The position numbers and the translations under genes were made by a program. Below are positions 28,838-35,194 of a DNA stretch of 35,194 bases, in pieces (position 1 is the stretch's first letter; each line of letters begins with the position of its first letter). The DNA is from Elusimicrobia bacterium RIFOXYA2_FULL_39_19 (GTDB lineage Bacteria; Elusimicrobiota; Endomicrobiia; CG1-02-37-114; XYA2-FULL-39-19). The stretch lies in the NCBI GenBank assembly GCA_001800285.1, contig MGVC01000053.1, forward strand, positions 1 through 35,194. The letters are read 5' to 3'. The notes below the pieces were generated by a model, which worked only from the letters and a program-made list of their open reading frames with translations, made no database searches and was not told the origin of the DNA.

Positions 28838-31351
28838 TTATGGTTTGGGGTTTTGGGTTTTTAGGAGGGTGTCAGCCTGGGTTTGGGTAAGGAGTTTTGC
28901 GTAAAAAATATCTGAATCAGGCTCTGTACCGGAAAAAACGGCGCCGTAAACTGTGTTTTTTTCTTTTTCGTTTATTTTCAGGTATATCATGCCTGATTTA
29001 ATCTGCCGGCATTTTAAAAGATAGGTTTTCCAGCTGGATATCTTAACCACGTTTTCAATTTCAGGCACCTTTTTAAATAATCTTTCATCGTTAAACCCTA
29101 CTATGTGTGCTTCCTGCAGTTTTGCCAGCGTGCCCAGCACTTCTTCTACAATAGTTCCGGTATCTTTAACAAATTTTAAGCGGACAGTTTTGGTGTCTTT
29201 TTCTATTAACAGATTTCCGTAATTTATTTTATCCATTTTACAATTAAGCGTAACTTCCGGTTTGTTTTCAAGTACCAGCGGTGCAGGGGAAAAGGTTTTT
29301 CCCGGGGCTTCAGAAAGGTTTTCAACACTGTGAATTTTTGCTTTTTTTAACGGAGGGCCTATTCTGTTGCTTTTGACGGCGGGCTGGGGTTTTTTTGCAG
29401 GCGGTGAAGTCTTTATACCGGTTTTTCTATTAAGCTTGCCTAAAATATCGTTTTTAGAAGCCAGAGATACGCCCCCGAAAAGAAAAAAGCCCTTGCCCAT
29501 TAGCGGGTAATCCCGCGATGTAAAAAGCGGCATGCATTCAGTTTCTCTGCCGAATTTTGACCGGTCAAGAAAAGCTATGTTTGTTTTATATTTTAAGGAT
29601 TGCGTGTCTTTATACCAGGTTTCAAAATTTAAATCCCGTTGTGCGGGCACATCAAAGAGAAAATCCAGAGTATGGTTTTTTTCTTCCTTTAAAATCATCA
29701 GCAGGCAGCTCCATTTTTGTATCTGGTTTAATTTGTGGTACTGGGGCTCGTTGTCTGCCACTGCCGAATAATGCAAGTCCCACCAGCCCAGGAATTCTTT
29801 GCTCTGGTAGTTTGGTTTTGATTCTTTACCGGGAAATAACGGGTCTGAAGAGGCGGCATAAACGCGGGTGGCTATGGGTTCAAATACTGCTTTTGTACCG
29901 TAAACTTCAAAACTTTCTTTTCTTACACCGAACCAAAGCCGGGTTTTTGAGAGTTTTAAAAAGTCCTCCCAGTATTGTTTAGGTATGCTTATTTCCGGCA
30001 TGGTTTTGAAACCGGAAATGGTTTTTGGTGTAAGACCGTTGTAATCCAGAGCCCAAAACTTTGCTGTGAGATCTGTATAAAACAAGACCATGGCAGGCAT
30101 AGTGCCTTTCAGGTTTCCGTCATAACGGGCAGTCTGGTAGGAAGAATCTTTTTCAATTCTTTTTAAGAGATCGCAAAAGCGTGCCTGTGTGTTTTGCTGT
30201 GAATTTGAATATTTGCGCAGTATTACAAGGAGCGGTTCTGTTGATGACTGCTTTCTTATTTTTTCTGCAGTTTGGGAAAGCTCGTTTTTAAGGGAAGAAA
30301 CAAGCGCTGTCATTTCTGCGTCTTCCGGATTTACATAGTTTGTATCAAGTTGTGTTAATTTAAGGATGTCATCAGCAAGACTGGCATAATCCATACCGGG
30401 GTCCAGGGAAAAGCCTATGTTGTCATCGCCTTCTTCTAAACTTCTGTAAGGTATTTTTTCACGGATGTAAGCCATAATATCCGCTTTTTTGGCCTGGCCT
30501 GCGTTGATGGACCTTTTTAGTTTCGGGTTTAACCGTAAAATTTCATCATACTTATTGTTTACGAACATATTATAATCGTGCTTATGTTTTTCTTCTTTTG
30601 CCGGGGTTACCTGCGGTATGTAGGCCTGGTATAAAACAGCTATATCTTCCGCGTTTAAGGCCCTGCCGGTTTCTCCGGAATATTTTCTTGCCTTAAAGGT
30701 CAGGGTGTCTTTGTTCCACTGCATGGATAAAATGTCGTCACAATTAAGCATGAATTGTTTAAAATCATTAAGGTTTTTTACTTCTTTTGTGAAACAGCCG
30801 TAAGTTTCTGAAAATACGGTTTTGCCCGGCTCTGTTTTAAGGAAAGTTACCGTTAAGTCAGCAGAGTTTGTGTTAAGGTTATAACCGAAAATGTGTATTT
30901 TTTCCGGAATGGTGTTGGTAGAGGCAAATTTTTTATCAGCCAGGAAACTTACAATGTTTTTATCTTTATTTTTTTCGATAGGAATCAGTATTACAGCATC
31001 AGATTTTGACAGGTATTCCATTCTGCCGGGCGCGATTGCGTATTTACCGGTGTCTTTCCGGCTTTGAAAGCGCATAGGGGTGCTGTTTTTGAAGAGTTCG
31101 TTTATTTTTTTTTGAGGTACGTTAAGTCTAGCTAATAGGGCGCTGAAAGCCCAGTCCCGGAGCTGTTCTTCTTTTTCATCTACGGGCAGGGTGTCATAAA
31201 AATATTTAAGGGATGAGAAATCTACGGTTATGTTTTTATTTTGTTCAATTATGTTTTGCAGTGTTTCTGAAGCGGAAGTTTTTGGCGCGCAGTTTAACAT
31301 TGCGGCAATAAAGGCAGTAAAAAAGAATGGAAGTATAATATTTATTTTCAT
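28838..31351 (-). CDS. Large probable lipoprotein of unknown function
   Basis: An 837-residue exported protein that I do not recognise. A hydrophobic signal (~4-20) ends at Cys21 (AAMLNCAPK); Asn just before the Cys is unusual for a lipobox, so lipidation is probable rather than certain. Residues ~30-640 look like one or more soluble alpha/beta domains rich in Lys and aromatic residues. A Pro/Lys-rich linker (~655-700, TSPPAKKPQPAVKSNRIGPP) precedes a C-terminal beta-rich domain (~720-830) with NYGNLLIEKD and MIYLKINEKE. No catalytic motif is evident and no ribosome site is seen. It lies downstream of mfd but is separated from it by 435 bases holding two palindromic elements. Confidence 0.75.
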   Translation of the reverse strand: MKINIILPFFFTAFIAAMLNCAPKTSASETLQNIIEQNKNITVDFSSLKYFYDTLPVDEKEEQLRDWAFSALLARLNVPQKKINELFKNSTPMRFQSRKDTGKYAIAPGRMEYLSKSDAVILIPIEKNKDKNIVSFLADKKFASTNTIPEKIHIFGYNLNTNSADLTVTFLKTEPGKTVFSETYGCFTKEVKNLNDFKQFMLNCDDILSMQWNKDTLTFKARKYSGETGRALNAEDIAVLYQAYIPQVTPAKEEKHKHDYNMFVNNKYDEILRLNPKLKRSINAGQAKKADIMAYIREKIPYRSLEEGDDNIGFSLDPGMDYASLADDILKLTQLDTNYVNPEDAEMTALVSSLKNELSQTAEKIRKQSSTEPLLVILRKYSNSQQNTQARFCDLLKRIEKDSSYQTARYDGNLKGTMPAMVLFYTDLTAKFWALDYNGLTPKTISGFKTMPEISIPKQYWEDFLKLSKTRLWFGVRKESFEVYGTKAVFEPIATRVYAASSDPLFPGKESKPNYQSKEFLGWWDLHYSAVADNEPQYHKLNQIQKWSCLLMILKEEKNHTLDFLFDVPAQRDLNFETWYKDTQSLKYKTNIAFLDRSKFGRETECMPLFTSRDYPLMGKGFFLFGGVSLASKNDILGKLNRKTGIKTSPPAKKPQPAVKSNRIGPPLKKAKIHSVENLSEAPGKTFSPAPLVLENKPEVTLNCKMDKINYGNLLIEKDTKTVRLKFVKDTGTIVEEVLGTLAKLQEAHIVGFNDERLFKKVPEIENVVKISSWKTYLLKCRQIKSGMIYLKINEKEKNTVYGAVFSGTEPDSDIFYAKLLTQTQADTLLKTQNPKP

Positions 31352-31381
31352 TTAAAAAGAGTTTCAAAAATTAATGTATTG

Positions 31382-31561
31382 TTTTTTAAAACAGTTTATT
31401 CGCTTCCATAATAATTTTTGCCTTAAAAACCTCGGCACCGGATCAATTTAACCTAAATTTTCAAAACTTGCGACCATAAAATGGTCACTTCGGACAGTTG
31501 AAAATTTTACGGTTAAATTTTTCCTAAAATTATTCATGACGCTCAAAACTGTTTTAAAAAA
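31382..31561 (-). repeat. Palindromic element A (~180 bp)
   Basis: Perfect 16-bp terminal inverted repeats (TTTTTTAAAACAGTTT / AAACTGTTTTAAAAAA). Inside, AATTTAACC...AAATTTTCAA pairs with GAAAATTTTACGGTTAAATT, and the tip is GACCAT-AAA-ATGGTC. Read on the - strand it resembles element B in motif order. With element B it fills most of the 435-base gap between mfd and the 837-residue gene. Confidence 0.8.
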
Positions 31562-31567
31562 GCAAAC

Positions 31568-31727
31568 GAAACGATTTTGAGCGACATTGATGTTTTAGTT
31601 AAAAGAAAATGAAAAAGATTTTCAATTGTTTGACGAACTATTTTTAGTTTGTGAGGAGTTTTGAAAATCTAATTTTCTTTTAACGGTCCGAAAGGGGAAA
31701 CATCATCAGGAGCGATAAAATCGTTTC
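31568..31727 (+). repeat. Palindromic element B (~160 bp)
   Basis: 11-bp ends GAAACGATTTT / AAAATCGTTTC. Nested stems are GTTAAAAGAAAAT (31598-31610) with ATTTTCTTTTAAC (31672-31684), and AGATTTTCAA (31616-31625) with TTGAAAATCT (31661-31670), closing on a hairpin near AACTATTTTTAGTTT. Shares TTTTGAGCG near its left end and a (G)GAAGCGA/GGAGCGA motif near its right end with the reverse complement of element A. Confidence 0.8.
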
Positions 31728-31786
31728 AAAGAAAAAAAAGAACTTCTATTAAAGAGTCTGTTGTTTCGGTAAAAAAACAAAAACAT

Positions 31787-34700
31787 TTATTTTGAAATAT
31801 CAGAAAGCATATTTTGCAGAAACTCCGGATACCCAATACCTTTTTCCAGGGTTTTTGTTTTTATCCTGAAGCCTGCATGGTAAAACTCTATATGTTTGCT
31901 GTACTTTGCCAGCAGGCGGTCCATAATTTTTGCGGCCATGTGCTTGCCGTAAAAAATAACTTCTATATATTTTTGTTCCATTTTAATCTGCGCAATATCA
32001 TTTTCTTTCATTAAACTGCGCAGGCGCACTATTACTGAAAGCTGTGTAACCGGCGTAGGCAGGTTGCCGAAACGGTCTTCCAGTTCCCGGTTTAACAGGT
32101 CCAGCTCTCCTTCTTTTTCAATTGCCATAAATTTTCTGTAATACATTATGCGCAAATCATCCTGTGCTATATATTCCTGCGGTATGTAGGCGGATATATT
32201 AAGGTCAACGGTATAGGTTTTCTCTTCTTCAATGGGTTTGCCTATACCTTTAAGTTTATGCATTTCATCAGAAATATATTTGCAGTACAGGTCCAGGCCC
32301 ACATCATGCACGAATCCGTGCTGTTTGGCGCCCAGCACTTCGCCGGCACCGCGGATTTCCATATCGCGTAGCGCCAGTTTAAACCCGGACCCCAGCGTAG
32401 TAAACTCATGCAGCGCCTGCAGGCGCTTTTTTGCTTCTTCGGTCATTTCCCCGGGCGAAAAGAAAAGGTAGCAGTAAGCTTTGGTGCGGCTTCTGCCTAT
32501 TCTGCCGCGCAGCTGGTAAAGCTGGGCCAGTCCGAATTCTTCTGCCTGTTCAATAATCATGGTGTTGGCGTTGGGCATATCAATGCCGGATTCTACAATG
32601 GTGGTAGAAACAAGGCAGTCAATATTTTTGTGCACAAAATCCCACATAGTTTCTTCTATTTCTGTTGCGTGCATTCTGCCGTGCAGTACAGCAAAGCGCA
32701 CTTCCGGCAATAGTTTTTCAAGGGAAAGTTTGCGGGAATATATACTGTGGATGTAATTGTGAATAAAAAATATCTGCCCGCCGTGGTTTAATTCTGCCAG
32801 AATAGCTTTTTTTATAAGGTTTTCGTCAAAGGTACCTATATGTGTTTCTACCGGCAGGCGCCCTTCCGGAGGGGATTCAATAACAGACAAGTCTTTTATG
32901 CCGGTAAGCGACATAGAAAGGGACCGGGGAATAGGTGTGGCGGTAAGTGAAAGTACGTCTATGGTTTTTTTTACTAATTTTATATGTTCTTTCTGCTTTA
33001 CACCAAAGCGGTGCTCTTCGTCAATAATTAAAAGGCCCAGGTCGCGGAAGTGAATATCTTTTGAAAATAACCGGTGCGTGCCTATCACAATATCAAGGGT
33101 ACCGTTATTTAAAAGTTCAATAGTATCTTTCTGTTCTTTTTTTGTCTGGAAGCGGGTAAGCAGGCCCAGTTTAATCGGAAAAGATTTCAACCGTTCCGTG
33201 AAAACGTTAAAGTGTTGTTCCGCCAGAACTGTGGTAGGGCAGACAAGGGCTACCTGTTTAAAGCCAAGCGCGGCTTTAAAGGCGGCGCGTATGGCCACTT
33301 CTGTTTTGCCGAAACCCACATCGCCCAACACTATGCGGTCCATGGGGTGCGGGCTTTCCATATCATTTTTTACTTCATCAATGGCGCGCAGCTGGTCCGG
33401 GGTCTCTTTATAAAGGAAGGAGTCAGCCAGTACTTTCTCAAAATCGCTGTCATGGGAAAAGCCGTGGCCGGGCGCACTTTTCCGGGCCAGGTAAAGTTCA
33501 TGCAGGTGTTTGGCCACATCTTCTGCGCTTTTTTTGGCGCGCTGTTTTGCGCTTTCCCAGGTAACGCTGTCTAATGAATAGAGCCTTGGCCTTTTGCCTT
33601 CTACGCCCACGTATTTCTGTACGCGGTGAAAATCCGCTACGGGTACAAACAGTTTATCTTCGTTTCTGTATTCAAGGTGGATATATTCAGAAATGTTTTC
33701 ACCGGTATTTATTATTTTAAGGCCGCGGTATTTGCCTATACCATATTTTTCATGAACCACATAATCACCCAGTGATATTTCCCACAGGCCTTCCAGCAGT
33801 TTGCCGGATTTAAACTTTGGTATACGCACCGGCCTTTCATACCGGCCAAAAATTTCGTTGTAAGTGATAAACGCCAGTTTTTTATCCGGGCTATAAAAAC
33901 CCTGAGTAACCGGCGCAATAATGGTTATGCCGGCACTGCGTTTGTTTTCTTCAAATATTTCCGCCAGGCGTTCCTGCTCACCCAGATTGGCGCAGAACAC
34001 AGCGGTTTTATAGCCGTCTTTTTTATATTCATCCAGTGTCTGAAAAAACAAAGGCATGTTCCCTTTAAAAGGCGTGTTCTGGTTAAAGTTTACGTGGTTG
34101 TCTGAAAGAGCTTCCAGCTCTATAGTTTCAAATTTTCCAACCCAGACAGGCAGGTTTTCGCGGGGTATTTTTTCATCAATAAAAATTACAGAATTTTCCG
34201 GCAGGAAATTATCCAGGCTACTCTGGTTTCCTACTATTTGTTTTGCCGGCAGTATAAGCAGTTCGTGTATAATGTTATTTGAGCGTTGGGTTTCAATGCT
34301 GAATTCTTTTATGGATTCCACTTCATTATCAATAAAAACTATTCTGCAGGGTGTACTATACTGCGGGCTCCAGATATCCAGTATTTCGCCGCGCACACTG
34401 TACTGGCACATGTCGCTTACAAAATCTTCACGCATATAATTTGAATCAGCCAGAAACTGCAGGACTTTTTCCCTTGGATAGTTCATACTGCTTTTAAGCG
34501 TAACGGTATTTAGTGTCTCAGGTGACGCTACTCCGGTAGAAACACCCGCCAGGCTTGAAAGAATAAAAAAGTTTTTGCCGGCTTCCCGGGATTTATTTAA
34601 TGCAATCAAATCAAAAAGTGCGGTTATGCGTTTTGTGTTTTCTTCCGGGAAACTTAGTATTTTGGGTGTGGTTTCCAGCCAATGAGCCATGCCGCTTAGG

Positions 34701-34828
34701 TTATCGCTTAAGATTTCTATGGTATCATCATCGGGCAGTATGCACAGGCAGTTTTTGTTTTGCAGATAAATATTTTCCAATAAATAGAAAGCTTTTGCGC
34801 CGTCAGTTGAAAGGCCTGAAATTTTCAT
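31787..34828 (-). CDS. mfd: Transcription-repair coupling factor
   Basis: DNA translocase that removes stalled RNA polymerase and recruits UvrA. 1013 residues, shorter than E. coli Mfd (1148); the N-terminal UvrB-like part is reduced but retains YSVRGEILDIWSPQYSTPCRI (~143-163). The RNA-polymerase-interaction domain starts at LGDYVVHEKYGIGKYRGL (~353-370). The motor has Walker A GDVGFGKTE (502-510, Lys508), DEEHRFG (603-609), SLTATPIPR and the motif VI region QLRGRIGRS, then the TRCF C-terminal domain. The ATG has no Shine-Dalgarno and lies about 9 bases from the -10 box, so the message may be nearly leaderless. Confidence 0.95.
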   Translation of the reverse strand: MKISGLSTDGAKAFYLLENIYLQNKNCLCILPDDDTIEILSDNLSGMAHWLETTPKILSFPEENTKRITALFDLIALNKSREAGKNFFILSSLAGVSTGVASPETLNTVTLKSSMNYPREKVLQFLADSNYMREDFVSDMCQYSVRGEILDIWSPQYSTPCRIVFIDNEVESIKEFSIETQRSNNIIHELLILPAKQIVGNQSSLDNFLPENSVIFIDEKIPRENLPVWVGKFETIELEALSDNHVNFNQNTPFKGNMPLFFQTLDEYKKDGYKTAVFCANLGEQERLAEIFEENKRSAGITIIAPVTQGFYSPDKKLAFITYNEIFGRYERPVRIPKFKSGKLLEGLWEISLGDYVVHEKYGIGKYRGLKIINTGENISEYIHLEYRNEDKLFVPVADFHRVQKYVGVEGKRPRLYSLDSVTWESAKQRAKKSAEDVAKHLHELYLARKSAPGHGFSHDSDFEKVLADSFLYKETPDQLRAIDEVKNDMESPHPMDRIVLGDVGFGKTEVAIRAAFKAALGFKQVALVCPTTVLAEQHFNVFTERLKSFPIKLGLLTRFQTKKEQKDTIELLNNGTLDIVIGTHRLFSKDIHFRDLGLLIIDEEHRFGVKQKEHIKLVKKTIDVLSLTATPIPRSLSMSLTGIKDLSVIESPPEGRLPVETHIGTFDENLIKKAILAELNHGGQIFFIHNYIHSIYSRKLSLEKLLPEVRFAVLHGRMHATEIEETMWDFVHKNIDCLVSTTIVESGIDMPNANTMIIEQAEEFGLAQLYQLRGRIGRSRTKAYCYLFFSPGEMTEEAKKRLQALHEFTTLGSGFKLALRDMEIRGAGEVLGAKQHGFVHDVGLDLYCKYISDEMHKLKGIGKPIEEEKTYTVDLNISAYIPQEYIAQDDLRIMYYRKFMAIEKEGELDLLNRELEDRFGNLPTPVTQLSVIVRLRSLMKENDIAQIKMEQKYIEVIFYGKHMAAKIMDRLLAKYSKHIEFYHAGFRIKTKTLEKGIGYPEFLQNMLSDISK

Positions 34829-34836
34829 GATAGAGT

Positions 34837-34865
34837 AAAATATAATATAATCGCCCTCTTGTCAA
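34837..34865 (-). promoter_or_regulatory. Promoter of mfd, very close to the start codon
   Basis: On the - strand TTGACA (34865-34860), 17-base spacer, TATTTT (34842-34837); TATATT after 15 bases is an alternative. The -10 box ends 8 bases before the ATG. Confidence 0.6.
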
Positions 34866-34894
34866 GAAAACAGGGGGACGTTGTTAAGTAATGA

Positions 34895-35194
34895 AGTATT
34901 GAAATAGCCACCATCTACGGAAACACCACTCTTTGCGGGTACGGCACAGACGTATCAGAAAACGGGGCCGGTACAGTAATTTCAGCTAATTCAATAGGTG
35001 AGCCGGTAGTAGGAATAAGCGGGTATACGAACTCCACAAAGTGTATATTTGGGTATCAGGGCGGAATCTGCGGGAATAACCAGCTATGGAGCGGCTATTC
35101 GGATGATTATGAACCCGGCAATGACGAACCGGTACTAAACAAAATATCAATACCCAGCCTGATAGCAGACTATACGCAAGAAGATACCACCGAA
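34895..35194 (+). CDS. Start-less open frame of a likely surface/secreted protein, runs off the window
   Basis: From the TGA at 34892-34894 the frame is open to the window end (100 codons), but the first third has no ATG, GTG or TTG. It reads IYGNTTLCGYGTDVSENGAG, VISANSIGEPVVGISGYTN and KCIFGYQGGICGNNQLWSGYSDDYEPG. The Gly/Ser/Asn/Tyr-rich composition and the pattern ISANSIGEPVVGISGYTNST recall repeats of large secreted or surface proteins, but no signal peptide is encoded. An ATG AAG TAT TGA stands just upstream in another frame. It could be a gene that lost its 5' end, a frameshift, or a silent cassette. The continuation lies outside the window. Confidence 0.45.

Noticed and set aside
1-35194. 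tRNA, rRNA and riboswitch genes
   Set aside because: No cloverleaf with conserved T-loop bases, no rRNA sequence, and no recognisable riboswitch (including lysine or TPP types) upstream of dap, lysA or arg genes was seen by eye.

Overview
The window looks like a piece of chromosome from a diderm (Gram-negative-type) bacterium of moderate to low GC. The envelope genes (TonB/ExbB/ExbD, TolC-like channel, exported patatin, probable lipoprotein) and the diaminopimelate genes (dapA, dapB, dapF, dapL, lysA) support a diderm with meso-DAP peptidoglycan. A long PPi-dependent phosphofructokinase, the DapL route to lysine and a PilB-type ATPase fused to a receiver domain would fit Elusimicrobiota or a similar poorly cultured lineage. 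That placement is inference; there is no rRNA or tRNA gene here to test it.

Layout. 1-3.3 kb (+ strand): a MATE transporter lacking its 5' end, then a PPi-phosphofructokinase with a clear terminator. 3.3-7 kb (+): a probable SOS region with lexA, a 79-residue conserved small protein, a DinD/BRO-N protein and dinB, separated by repeats. 7-8.5 kb is the accessory part: a DUF559 nuclease gene between two copies of one 42-bp hairpin repeat, a DUF3795 gene split by a ~97-bp foldable insertion, and a cluster of perfect hairpins. 8.5-34.8 kb is almost all on the - strand: a sensor/histidine-kinase pair; tonB-exbD-exbB; a HIT hydrolase; folK-dapL; dapB; dapA plus an iron-sulfur protein; dapF; an Hpt protein; the PilB-receiver fusion; lysA; a TPR protein; a patatin; a TolC-like protein; argH; argG; a DUF433/DUF5615 toxin-antitoxin pair; an 837-residue lipoprotein of unknown function; and mfd. 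The last 300 bp hold a + strand open frame without a usable start, resembling a piece of a surface protein.

How the genes fit together. Lysine/DAP synthesis is spread over dapA, dapB, dapL, dapF and lysA, mixed with arginine genes (argG, argH). The PilB-receiver and Hpt genes are two bases apart between lysA and dapF, so a phosphorelay controlling a type IV pilus or type II secretion motor is a reasonable hypothesis. mfd, lexA, dinB and the DinD-like gene are all DNA-damage functions.

The most distinctive property is repetitive: many genes end in, or are followed within a few bases by, short 'word' tracts that form imperfect inverted repeats. There are several such families. In addition there are an empty/filled pair of insertion sites upstream of lexA, and two related palindromic elements of 160-180 bp in opposite orientation between mfd and the 837-residue gene. 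No CRISPR array, rRNA, tRNA or intact classical transposase was found.
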